Assembly (NCBI GenBank): GCA_934047225.1
Contig: OW203997.1
Coordinates: forward strand, 9,286,417 to 9,350,416
Direction of reading: 5' to 3'
DNA length: 64,000 bases
Origin: Ypsolopha sequella
Taxonomy: Eukaryota > Arthropoda > Insecta > Lepidoptera > Ypsolophidae
Part shown: positions 50,901 to 61,700 of the stretch, one piece after another
How the letters are laid out: every line of letters starts with the position of its first letter
How positions within the stretch are numbered: the first letter of the stretch is position 1
Notes under the pieces: generated by a model
Seen by the model: the letters and a program-made list of their open reading frames with translations, nothing else
Database searches by the model: none
Told to the model about the DNA's origin: nothing
Made by a program: the position numbers and the translations under genes

Positions 50901-52274
50901 AATGATAATGATTTCTTTATTGACTCAACATTTATCCCTGAGTGATAATGATAAGACAAAATTTTAGTCTTATCCCTAAATCGATTAAGGGACTTTTTCC
51001 ACTGTACCCTTCAATTTGTAATAATCGAACTATCAAGCAAAAAACGTTGTACAATTTGTAGGGTTCCATACCCAAAGGGCAACACGAAGCTCTATCAGTA
51101 TCACTTTGCTGTCCGTCCATCCGTCCGAATGTCTTCTTATAGACGGAATGAGTTACAGATCTGAAATTTAGATATTTTGTGTAGAATGTTAACCCAAAAC
51201 TAATTTTAACAAACGAATGTTAAATATTGGGTAAAAAATTCAATTTAATGATTTTTCAGGGATGGTTAAATGAAAAATTATTATTTTTTTACCCTGACTT
51301 TGTTATGAGGTCTATTCGAACGGGTTTTTTTTCGATCGAGATCACTACCGAGTCATCTCAAAAATTAGGAATTTGGAATTTCTGTATATTATGTACCATT
51401 AAACAAAAAACGCCGATTTAGTTTTAGAGTTACGTACACGAATACTCGACCAACTTAATTTTGCAATTTTGTAGTTTGTGATTTTTGTTATTATTATTTT
51501 AACGGTACGGTACTCCCCGGCTCGAGTCCAACTCGCACTTAAGAGGCTATGCGAATTTTATTTTTGTCACTGTCACTCCAAGCGAAAAATCGCGCAGTGC
51601 GAGAGGGGCGGATTCAGGGCGAAAGCGAAAAATGTTAGTTTTATAATTTTTATAAAAAAACTAAAATAGCTAGCAAAATTTCAAATATCAAATCTCTAGA
51701 TATTGTTGAAACACACCTTATAAAATATGTTTGAGTTCTGTATATGCTTCCTATTCGTCAAACGAGGAGAAAAAGTATGTTTGAAGACCTCATTTCAACA
51801 AATATTTCTATCGAGAACATTTTATCCAAACATGTTTTCCAATTTCAAATCCCTAGATTATATAGTCAAAATGCATATACCAGAACCTGATTATAATTTT
51901 CGGTGTATTTCATGAAATACACAGAAAATAAACACCCATATTTTTTTCACATATCGCCTTAACCGGTTTTTAATAATTTCTTATTTCAGGGTGATTCAGG
52001 TGGGCCTCTAGTTTGTCAAAACACAGGAGACCCAGAAGAGATCCCAAAACTAGGCATCTTAGTAGGAATATGTTCATTACACATGACTATGTCACCGCAA
52101 ACTCTGTACACCAGGACGTCTGCCTACGTCGACTTTATAAAAAATGCCAAGAGGTTACGGTTACCTGATGACAAGCGGGGCGGCCATGAAACGACTTCAA
52201 AAGGAAGGTTTTTATGTTGTAATGTTATACTTATCTACATCTACCTTTATATTCTGGTAAATATCTCTAAATAA
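44742..52274 (+). CDS. SP-C: trypsin-like serine protease with intact triad, complete gene
   Basis: S1-family zymogen, 325 residues. Exons: 44742-44915, 45680-45788, 47712-47866, 48884-49009, 49803-49931, 51990-52274; intron phases 0, 1, 0, 0, 0, frame open throughout. Signal peptide LFYFLLL, a Ser/Asn-rich propeptide, and activation site LRR/IVNG. Triad: His in LTAAHCF, Asp in RHDISVV, Ser in GDSGGPLVC. Cys42-58, 136-201 and 168-182 are present but 191-220 is missing. Counting back from Ser195 without gaps, position 189 is Tyr, so trypsin-like Arg/Lys preference is doubtful. Position 215, usually Trp, is Leu. The C-terminus adds a linker and a hydrophobic segment, FLCCNVILIYIYLYIL, which could be a membrane or lipid-anchor signal. 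Probable poly(A) signal ATTAAA at 52304. Confidence 0.87.
45093..45225. repeat. GGTTCCGTACCC-family repeat, degraded copy 3
   Basis: AGGGTTCCATACCCGGAGGG, GGAACCCTATTAGGTACTAA and AGTTGAAATTTTCCCAC follow the order of the better copies. Confidence 0.65.
45350..45510 (+). pseudogene. RTE-clade LINE 3' end
   Basis: CACCAAGAGTGG, AGGCCTATGTCCAGGCTGAT and GAATGGATGGATAGATTGG repeat the RTE terminus seen near 36654. It sits about 170 bp before SP-C exon 2. Confidence 0.6.
45680..45788 (+). CDS. SP-C exon 2 (His57)
   Basis: Acceptor TTTGTTTCAG, donor [32 protein letters not shown] holds the catalytic His. At 109 bp it is about 30-40 bp shorter than in the paralogs and ends in phase 1 instead of 2. 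Confidence 0.87.
46262..46400. repeat. Imperfect inverted repeat with CGTACGTACG
   Basis: CACATAGACGCGTACGTACG pairs with CGTACGTACGCGTCTATGCA, and GCGAAAACA with TGTTTTCG further out, around a roughly 40-bp centre. Possibly a small fold-back element. Confidence 0.65.
46817..47078. mobile_element. 262-bp palindromic MITE nested in the hAT element
   Basis: ACAACGTGTAACAGAAAGGT is inverted at the right end. The inner CAACTTTTACTATG and CATAGTAAAAGTTG are shared with the element at 55054-55317. Confidence 0.85.
47249..47309. repeat. 28-bp perfect hairpin
   Basis: TTCGCATGCGTACGTTGATG plus the next eight bases at 47249-47276 are exactly inverted at 47282-47309 around the loop TGATG. Confidence 0.92.
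47712..47866 (+). CDS. SP-C exon 3 (Asp102)
   Basis: Acceptor TCTCGTTCAG, donor GTG/GTTAGT. Two leading bases complete the phase-1 codon. GHGQWRRL and IRHDISVV match the EQWRKI and NDIALV positions of SP-B. Confidence 0.83.
47870..48880. other. SP-C intron 3, no further gene recognised
   Basis: An 89-codon minus frame at 48177-48446 has no recognised domain. No transposon ends were found. Confidence 0.45.
48884..49009 (+). CDS. SP-C exon 4 (Cys136 region)
   Basis: Acceptor GAACTTTCAG, donor AAA/GTAAGT, 42 codons. CVIAGFGRT is the Cys136 segment; HLNDHVKVINFAKV is closely matched in SP-D ([14 protein letters not shown]). Confidence 0.88.
49803..49931 (+). CDS. SP-C exon 5 (Cys168-Cys182 region)
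   Basis: Acceptor ACCTTCACAG, donor AAG/GTTTGT, 43 codons. Cys168 is in PPSFCGM and Cys182 in IICTG. The pocket segment ends DASYAAK. Confidence 0.83.
49962..50105. mobile_element. ~145-bp MITE, copy 2 (inverted)
   Basis: GGTCCTCTAAAAAGGCCG to CGGCCTTTTTAGATCCCCT, the reverse complement of 23954-24098. It begins 30 bp inside SP-C intron 5. Confidence 0.75.
50110..50765. other. SP-C intron 5 sequence, no gene recognised
   Basis: ATGCATATGCATATGCATAT lies near 50682. No coding frame was recognised. Confidence 0.45.
50766..50880 (+). pseudogene. RTE-clade LINE 3' end
   Basis: CGCCGGGAGTGGCGAAGTCC, AAGGCTTATGTCCAGCAGT and GGGTGATGGAGGGAATG follow the RTE terminus pattern. Confidence 0.6.
51056..51540. 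repeat. GGTTCCGTACCC-family repeat, degraded copy 4
   Basis: Starts TAGGGTTCCATACCCAAAGG and ends CTCGAGTCCAACTCGCACTT; the middle is largely diverged. Confidence 0.6.
51540..51965. repeat. Dispersed repeat related to 43830-44645
   Basis: GCGAGAGGGGCGGATTC, CTAGATATTGTTGAAAC and CATATCGCCTTAA follow the 44-kb order. It runs to within 25 bp of the SP-C exon 6 acceptor. Confidence 0.6.
51990..52274 (+). CDS. SP-C exon 6 (Ser195) and hydrophobic C-terminus
   Basis: Acceptor CTTATTTCAG, 94 codons plus [12 protein letters not shown] is intact, and LYTRTSAYVDFI matches the C-terminal helix. The final 20 residues are strongly hydrophobic. Confidence 0.9.
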   Translation, partial: GDSGGPLVCQNTGDPEEIPKLGILVGICSLHMTMSPQTLYTRTSAYVDFIKNAKRLRLPDDKRGGHETTSKGRFLCCNVILIYIYLYILVNISK

Positions 52275-52303
52275 GAACCGTTTGTCTTTTGATCAAAAAA
52301 GTT

Positions 52304-52309
52304 ATTAAA
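52304..52309 (+). promoter_or_regulatory. SP-C polyadenylation signal (ATTAAA)
   Basis: ATTAAA lies 30 bp after the stop codon. It is the commonest variant of AATAAA; function is inferred from position. Confidence 0.4.
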
Positions 52310-52451
52310 TTGTTCAATTTATTAAACAATATTTTGATTTTTATTTTAGTATTTGTTACAAATAATAACGGCCAAAATACAACTTTTACATAAAAGCAAT
52401 GTATACATAACAATAGTTTACTATGTGGTTAAACGTATTTCAAATTATATT

Positions 52452-52562
52452 GTGGTAGCTTAAAATTAATTGAATTTTCCGCAAGAGTGATTTTAAAACA
52501 ATTAAATTAAAAAAATGCTAAAATCACTCTTATGGAAAATCCAATTATTTTGAAGCTACCTT
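52452..52562. mobile_element. ~110-bp fold-back MITE
   Basis: GTAGCTTAAAATTAATTGAA and AAGAGTGATTTTA pair with TAAAATCACTCTT and TCCAATTATTTTGAAGCTAC, so nearly the whole segment folds back. Confidence 0.75.
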
Positions 52563-52749
52563 AATATCATTAAAAATATGTTCATTTTTTTATTTTTTTT
52601 TTATTTATTCATAGTTAAATTTATTTACATATTCATGCATATAGTAAACTATTATTATATATTGCTCTTATCTAAAAGTTGTATATTTTGGACGTTATGA
52701 TTAGTTTATCATATATTATTATATATTTATTATATATTATTATTATATT

Positions 52750-52985
52750 TATAAGTTGCTTCCGACTACTTTGACAGCTGGATGACAAATTAGTAGACAG
52801 ACAGAGGCAGACAATTTTTTTTTTATAAGCAATCACACATCACAATTAGTGTATATGTCTAAAATTCTCAAGTCACAATATCAGACAATTCTTTAAAAGA
52901 TCATAAAAAATAATGGTTAATTTATATACCAAAATAATGAAAACTATGTCCTAAAATGACGTAAATTCTCCGAAAAAAGTAATTT
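52750..52985. repeat. Dispersed repeat, inverted relative of 33030-33265
   Basis: Reverse-complement matches include TATAAGCAATC, CAATTCTTTAAA and ATATACCAAAATAATGAAAA. Confidence 0.75.
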
Positions 52986-53053
52986 AAAAAATCTTTTAAA
53001 AATTAAGCCATGCGAATTAGTGGTATTTCATTTTAATACAGTTATAACAATAT

Positions 53054-53317
53054 ACAAGGTGACTTTTTGATCATCGTCCAAATTCATACTGGAGGCTTGA
53101 TAAGTGATCAGTATCTTGGATCAGTAACAATTTTTGTAAAAGTCTTAAAATGAAATTTCGGCTTCACATAGTAATTCAGTTCCAGTCCCGAGTGAATTAC
53201 TATGGGGAGTCGAAATTTCATTTTACGAATTTCACCAAAACTGTTATTGATCCATGATACTGATCACTTACCAAGCCACCAGTATGAATTTGGACGATGA
53301 TCAAAAAATCACCTTGT
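53054..53317. mobile_element. 264-bp palindromic MITE, copy 2
   Basis: Same ends, length and palindromic layout as 10757-11020. Confidence 0.87.
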
Positions 53318-53524
53318 ATATTAGATAGAAAGGGGAACATTATTTTCTAACATATTCTCATTTTAAATGTTATTTCTTGACGATCTCAACATAACATCGT
53401 CTTCTTTCTTTTCGAATCACGTCTAACCTCTTTGCAAACATTAAATGTATCTGGTATAGTGGATAAACAGTTTAGTAATAAAAAATAAATTCTATCAAAG
53501 CTATTACGATGGTAGAAGTATTCA

Positions 53525-53689
53525 ATGATAGATTATTTATTTATCTTGATTCTATCAACTTCAGTAGGGTCCATTGTAACCATACACACCGGACCTATAA
53601 GAAATAGTACAATCCCATCCGCTTCTTGGCTAAACGCATTACGTGTAAGGAGTGGCACCCCCGCGAAGCTTGGTGATGTACCATACCAG
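53525..53689 (+). CDS. SP-D exon 1 (signal peptide and activation site)
   Basis: 55 codons from ATG to KLGDVPYQ before GTAAAT, equivalent to SP-C exon 1 (NTPYL). An ATG 15 bp upstream is in another frame. Confidence 0.83.
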
Positions 53690-56600
53690 GTAAATGAAAC
53701 TTACGAACATTATAATAACAAGACCCTCTCAGATTTAAATACCAGCTGATGAAATACCTTAGTACCGCACCATTTAAATATTGCAAGCAGGAATCTTCGA
53801 CGATCTTTGGAAATGGTCGTATTTCCGGACGCTTTCTATACAACTCGTGATAGATAGTACGTCCAGTCAGCTTTTCCGATTTATTGCACGTGTCCTAATA
53901 TGAATTTGACTTCCATTTTCTCTCTTATAAGGTTCCGTTTCAAAACGCGTGATCGTCGTGCGAAATTTCACTCGTTTTTAAGAAAGGGACATATATAGCT
54001 GTACAAAAGAGAGAAAGAAAGTTCTGGTTTTGAAATGCTTGCGAATAATTTCCATGAAACGTCAAAGTCAAATTTACCTCAAATGAAATTCAAGGGCGGG
54101 AAAGCGAAAATGCCTTTTGCGGTCGGTAGGAAATGAAAATAAGTGTTTTTTACTAAAAATATGACATAACAGTCCTAAAGAAATGGTAAATAAATTTTTC
54201 AAGTTTTTAATTTTGTGCAAAAGTATTTTTTGAAATTGAAATGGGAAATCAAATTTCTTCCTCTTCATCTTCTGTGTAATTTTGAATAAATATAATTTGC
54301 AATTAAAAAGAAATAGTAAATATTAACATTTTTAAAATCGCCTTGTTGAATTTAGATATGAGTACCTATATTAAGACACAATTGGCGTATCCTTTACAAA
54401 AATTTACTCAGCCGTCCTCTACCCGGAAGACCCAAAACTTGGTATGTTTTGAAAATATTTCTTTAAAAACGGTTGGCCAGAGTGTAATGGTGTAGTATAT
54501 TTTTAGAACCAGCTCATGAAGCCCTTTCATTTGATATCACACACGGTAGGTGCAAAATGATTGTTTTAGCCTAAAGTACCCGTGTACGAAATGGCTGATA
54601 CATCGATTTGCGTTTTTCTTTATCGTAGCCCGACCAATAAAATACTTGCATGCAACTGTCAAGTAATAGCTCGTTTACCCTGGGATTCACTCATGCCGAT
54701 TTCTGAACGCTGTAGGGTAAAATTTGCATCACTCCATCGCTCGTTTTGAAACGGAACCTAAGTTTCCAAATGAATGCTAGTGCAATGTTGAGGTCGCTTA
54801 CAATTTATGATTCGGTTATTCTTCGAGAACACGAACATGGGCGAAGATTTATATGTGCATCTGTGGCAGATCTGTCCATGATTTTAGTACAGGTAAAATT
54901 TATATTTTGAATGACAACTGGTTTATATTTGACACCCATGAATTTTTGAATATAACTTAAATTAACTGGCACTGAAACTAAGATCTGATGAGTCTCTTAG
55001 TAAAATTTAATTTGAGTGGGTTATTGTATTCGATGTATTTGAATTGAATGTATACAACGTGAAATTTAAGTTATTTTGTTACGAAAACTGGTGATAGTAC
55101 TCGTCCATATGAACAACTTTTACTATGAAGCCAACACTGAAATCGTGAAAAAAAATCAGCTTTTTCATACATTTGGGTCGAGTAGGTATTTAACTCTTCT
55201 ATGGAACAGCTGATATTTTTTTTACGATTTCAGGGTTGGCTCCATAGTAAAAGTTGTTTATATGGACAAGTACTACCACCAGTTTTCGTTAACAAAATAA
55301 CTTAAATTTCACGTTGTATATTAGAAAGCTGAAACCACGGACGTATGACTGAAACGAAGACTGTTTACAAAATTATGACAGTTTTACTGAAATAAAAGCC
55401 GAAAATTACACTTTATGAGAGAACTCATCTTTGAATCTGAAATTTTCAGGTTTCTTTCAAAGTCTTTGCACACCTTAGGCGCTTGTATTCCAGCTTCTGC
55501 GGCGGATCCCTAATAAAACCAAACAAAATATTAACGGCAGCGCATTGTTTTGCAACGGCAAATAAAGGATTTTTGAATTCTTGTTTTGGGTAAGATATTC
55601 ATACTCTACATTCATAATAACCTGTTTTTAATTTATCAGAAACGGTATAAAATTAGTACGTCTGTTTTACTATTTGAATAGTGGTTTGAATCTAGTATAA
55701 CCCGCGCAGATAAAGAAATGATCTATAAATGGCACCCGCTAGCATGCTGTCTCGCTCACAATCTATCGCTGTCTATACTCTCACAGTGAAGTATGCGCTG
55801 CAGAAAATTATGGTAATAATTAGTCAGGATTCGCTATCGACGCACTCCGAGTCGTTAAAATCGTTCTGTTACCTGTTGCTTTGTTTTTTTTGTTGATATT
55901 CATTGTTATTTGTTTTCGTTAAGTTTGTTTAAAAAAAATCCAGTGTTTTATTTACCCTTGCCCTTAATTAATAATAATTAATTAAAGATACTAACAATAA
56001 TGACAAAAATTATTAATAAAATAAATAAGGAGCAAGGGTAAATATAACACTGGGTTTTTTTAAAACAAACTCAGCAAAAACAATTAACAATGAATATCAA
56101 CGAAAAAAACAAAGCAACAGGTAACGGAACGATTTTAACGACTCGCGGAGTGCGTCTAGGTAGCGTCGATAGCGAATCCTGACTAATTAATATCATATTT
56201 TTTTGCAGCGCATACTTCACTGTCACATAAAAAAGAATAATTAATAACAAAAAAGTCAGTAGGAAAAATAAAAATCGATTTTTGAGAACTTGTTTTGCCA
56301 ACCGTACCATAAGTACCCGCCGCCATTCTCAGATCTTTTCTTTATCTGCGCGGGTTATAATCGGCCACTTCTTTTTTTCGTCAGTATTTACAATTCGAAA
56401 ACCGTTTCGAGGAATAGCTTTCCTTAACCGTTTCTGGTATACAGACATTAAAAAAAGCTTGCATATCTATTATAAAATGAAAAAAAGTGATGTCTTTCAT
56501 TCATTTGTATTGTTAGAGCATATTAAAACACTTCGTTTCTATTCAAATGCAAGAAAATTTAATAAAATAGCTGCGATGTAGAAGAAATAACAAATCGTTC

Positions 56601-58729
56601 CTCCCTTCCTTGGGATATGAACCAAAGTACTAAAATCCGAGGGACTACATTCAAAACAATTATTTTATTTTAAAATATGTCCTTTATTTGACATAGGGAT
56701 ATAGCTTAGATAAAGGAAAAAATTGTATAAGTGAACTTTAAAAACCCTAAATACGATGGTATAGTCAAACCAAAATTGCAAAAATGTACTTAAGAACATC
56801 TAGAACTCGGCTCTTCGACAGTTTTCGTAGTTAGTAGGGAGGGAATTATTTAAAAAATATGAATGGCTAAAGGGAAGAAGCAGCTAAGTCACATTTTATT
56901 AAATTAATTTTTTGTTGTCTATGGCCATAAAAATGTACATTTTATCAAATGGCTGTCTAAAACAAGGGAAAAAATCGGCCAAGTGCGAGTCAGACTCGCG
57001 TACCTAGGGTTCCGTATCGTGGATGATGAATTAAATTTTGTTATTTTTTTTCGTGAATTTCTCAGCCGCTATATTTTTTCTGTAATCTTTTCGTAAACAC
57101 ATATTACCATGAAGAATTTGAATTCATGGGAAAAACAGGCTAGGTCACTTAGCTACTTACTCCCCAGACGATTGAACCCCCAACATGAAATATCAGTTAT
57201 TATTATTATATATATATATACAAGGTGACTTTTTGATCATCATCCAAATTCATACTGGTGGCTTGGTAAGTGATTAGTATCATGGATCAATAACAATTTT
57301 GGTGAAATTCGGAAAATGAAATTTTGACTTCCCATAGTGACTCACTCGGGACTGGAAGTGAATTTCTATGGGAAGCCGAAATTTTATTTTAGGAATTTCA
57401 CAAAAATTGTTATTGATCCGAGATACTGATCACTTATCAAGCCTCCAGTATGAATTTGGATGATGATCAAAAAGTCACCTTGTATATATATTATATGTTA
57501 TATGATACCTCCTGCAGAAATCTATGGCCCCATGGTGCTGGAAACTTTTATACGGAAAACAATTCCACACCTATACATCTAACATACAATGTATCCATGT
57601 AAAAGCAGCGGTAGTAGTGCTTACTTACCACTTGCTAACGGCGAAGGAAAATATTGTGAGGAAACCTGCATGCTCTAAAAAGCGTGTATTTGTGCCCAAA
57701 GAACGGCGATAGGGTTCACCACTCATCACGTTTGGACGTAACAATCGTCGGTGAAACGCGAGTGTACCGGGTGTGGACTGTGACTCAAATTTCACAGTTC
57801 ACACTCGGAACACCACTGACACCCCCTCGGGGATTCATGTCGTGACAATGTATATAAATACAAAATATCCTTTTAAAATCAATTGCTCATATAAAAGCAG
57901 TATTTTCAAGTTAACAAAACTTGAATCATCCCGACTGTGAAGTTTTAGAAATGTGCCTAAGCTGATTCCTCTCGAGCAATCTGGTAGTTTCAAATTTAGA
58001 GAAATCTGTATATATAAAATTCAAAGTCCTGACTGACTGACTGACTGACTGACTGACTGACTGACTGATATATCAACGCACAGCCTAAACCGCTGGTCCT
58101 AGAGACTTAAAATTTTGCATATAAATACCTTATATAGTGTAGGCATCCATTAAGAAAGGATTTTTCAAAATTCACCCTCTAAGGGGGTGAAACGGGGGTC
58201 CAAAGTTTATACGGGGAAACAAGATTAGTTAGACTATTTTATTCGAGACTTCACAAGAGTACTCCTATCTATAAATGAGTAAACATGTGTTTCAGGTTTT
58301 TTCAAAATTCCACCCCTAAAAGGGGGAAATGGGGTGACAAATTCTGAAAATCAACATGGGTATCGTTTGTATGGTTTATCGGGTCGCTGATTACGAAAAC
58401 AACAACGATTTCTAAATCCAACGTAGTGGAGGTGAAATACCATCATCCCCTGTTGGGGTGCGATGGGGTTGATATGTTGAAATGTGTAAATATCAATATG
58501 AGTGTCGTTTTTATGGTTTTTTGGGACGTTAATTATGAAAATGGCATCGATTTTGAAATTTAATATAGTGGACATGAAAATTCTTGAAAGTATGTGTGCC
58601 AGAGCAAATCGGCTGTAACAGACGAACAGACAGACAGCCACACAAGTGATCCTATTAGGGTTCCATTTTTTCCTTTTGAGGTATCTATCTATATATATAT
58701 CCACAATCTATCTATCTATCTATCTGTCC

Positions 58730-58763
<34 letters not shown>

Positions 58764-61700
58764 AGCTTTCAATATCCCAGCAAAATATTTTTGGAATGGA
58801 AGGTTGAAGGGGTTGGACCACGGGGTACCAAAAAAAGATCTTTTTTATGTGAAAACTTTGACGGCCTGTTTCTCCCAAACGGCTAGACTTAGACCCATGT
58901 TGATGGGTGTCTAGGAAAAGGTTTCGACGAGATCTACCCGCCGAAAGTGTCAAAACTTTACAGGCCCGTATCTCCCAAACAGCTAATGCTATAGACCCAT
59001 GTTCATGGTACTCTAAGAAAAGGGCTCGGCAAGATCTAGAGGACGTTAAAAAAAAAGTCGGAAAAAAAAAATTGCCAAACATTTGATCGGCCATATCTCC
59101 CGAACGGCTAATCGTAGGGAGTTCGGGTTTCAACTATTGTGATCGGTCAAGCTGGGGCTACATGACCAAAAAAAAATTAAACAGTTTTGACAGTTTTTTG
59201 ACAGGTCCAAAAAAAGTATCCCGATTCGCATAAAACTCAAGGGGCATTCGGGGTCGCCAATTACGCTGCTTTATTCAAATTTGAAATTTTTTGACAACTG
59301 ATAGGGATTTTGACACTCTTTCGGAAAAACTTTGATCGGTGAGTCCCCGTGTTTGGCATTCTGGTGAGGCCGAAAAACGAGCATGTGAGGACGGAGAACG
59401 CGCCCGCGAGGCCGAAGGCCGAGCAGGGCGCGTTCGTAGTCTGAGCATGCAAGTTTTTCGGCCGAGCACTACACCTTGACTCCCAGAGGGAGTGAGAGCA
59501 CTTATAATGTTTGTTTCTGAAAAAAATGTAATTTGTTTCCTGTAGGCCACGCGGGCGAAGCCGCGGGCAGAAGCTAGTTTATAATAAACACATATCGTGA
59601 AAATGTATTTTATTTTACATTTTAATTCTGTTTCACTTTTGAGGTCACATAACTTTAAAAAAACCGGCAATATCCGCGCAGTCATGGGTTCACTTACAAA
59701 TAAACTTGCTGAAAATGAAGAAGGTCAATGGAGAAAAATAGATCATTTCAAGGTTCCTGCTGGGTTCCGTTTTCCGAAACAAGATATTTGTATTGTGGTG
59801 AGTAAAGAGGGCTTCAACAAAACCGGAGATGTTCCTTAGAAAACTTTCAAATAGATAATAAATAATTTGCCAAATGCGTTTATACCTACAGTAGCCGTCA
59901 ATAGAAATTGTGGACTATGTAAACAAAGCGCCATGTTGTCTTTGTCTATGAATAGGTGAACTATCTAGAGATGGGTAATTATGTGATTAAAATATGTTAG
60001 GTGCTTAATTAGTTTTCTTTATTTGATTCATCGCTAAAATATTCTGATGAATCGCTAGTCAAATCGCCCACGTTAATTACAAATGGTTCCGTCACAGCGT
60101 TGTTGGCCGTATCTATTATCTCATCCAGTTCTTTCATTTTTTCTTCTACTTTTAGGACATGAGGTACAGATTTTAGAGCATCGCTGGAAGATCACACAGC
60201 TCTCGATAGAATCACACACACGTTTATGTCAAAGATTATGAAGTAACGCTGTTAAAAAAAAATGACGGAATAAAATATCATCACGAATAATATAGGTTTA
60301 TATTCAAATAGATTCGTACATCACCAATTTTCAAAGACAATACAGATTCGATGAGAAAAAAATATGACAGCAATCTCGACGCAGTACAGAATTGACTATT
60401 GATTCTATGATTTTCCGTAATTAACTGGTGATTATTGAATATTTCATGATGAAATACAGTGAATGACTGGTAAGACTCGATGCTTCATGATTTGGAATAA
60501 TGTTCAATGAGACTCCGTGACAGAACCTTGAGAAAAATTGAGAAAACGGTTTGTTTACATAGTCCACAATTTCTATTGACGGCGACTTTATACAAGAAAT
60601 TAATGAAAATATCAGTTTCTTTGTATCGTTGTTTCTTAACTTATCTACTACTGGGTAGTGCGTTTATACAAGAAATAAATGACAATATTATTTTCTTTGT
60701 ATCTGTGTTTCTTACCTTGTCTACGATTGGGCGTTAATCGGCTAATAAACCCTTTAAACTACTGTCAACACAATCCGCATCGTCTATGACTGTCAATAAT
60801 GCTATTTATTTCCCGCTTTTTTCCTAATGCAGGCATAAAATGGTAAAATTTTAATTTTCAGTTTACTACAGAACCCTTTGATTTAAACGATCATGTTAAA
60901 ATAATCAACTATGCAAAGGTTGTCAAAGATTATGAAGGAGAATGCTTAATCGCAGGATATGGCAAAATAGATAGTAAAGTGAGTTACAGACAAATTTTTT
61001 GTATGCCTTCTATTGGCTTATTGGCTTAATCAGAAGGATAAAGGAACCTAGGATAAAGTGCGTTTGCCCAAAAAGTGAGAAAGTGAAACGCAGCGAGGCG
61101 TTAATCAGTCTGTCTACACCGAGAAAATATTCTGGTTCCGTTAACCTGAATATAGTTCATTTAAACAGAAAACACTGTACTATATGTGACGTCTGTATTT
61201 ATTGTTCAGCTTACTTGTACAATGTTCAGTTTACTTGTACATTCTAATGTATGCAATAATTCAGGTTAACATAACATAATTCTGTTTTTGTTAACCAGGT
61301 ATTTTTTACAAAACTGTCTGGTAGTATTGTTAAAATATTTTTTCTCCGTGTAGGGATTTCTTCAAAATCTATGAAATTTTAAATGACTATACTAATAGCA
61401 ATCGCTGGTCGATGTTTTTGCGTATACCATGGATTTCGGCAAGCATTTCTACAACTTGTAAGGCGTAAGGCACGGTTGTTTGTGTAAGGCACGGTGAAAT
61501 ACTGGACAGTTCTTGTCCCGGTGGGAGATTACTTGAACTTATGTCAAAATGCGGGTCTCCCCGGTAAATAAGAAATTTGCTAAGCCTACTAAAGTAATAA
61601 TATTTATAGCGGCATTTAATATATTTATAGGTGACATCGAAAAAATTACTGATGGCGAGCGTAACTCTGATGCGAATAGACCAGTGCAGCAAGATTTACA

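Noticed and set aside
58351..58914. Overlapping 106- and 117-codon frames
   Set aside because: They lie in an interspersed repeat with TCTA microsatellite and have no recognisable domain.
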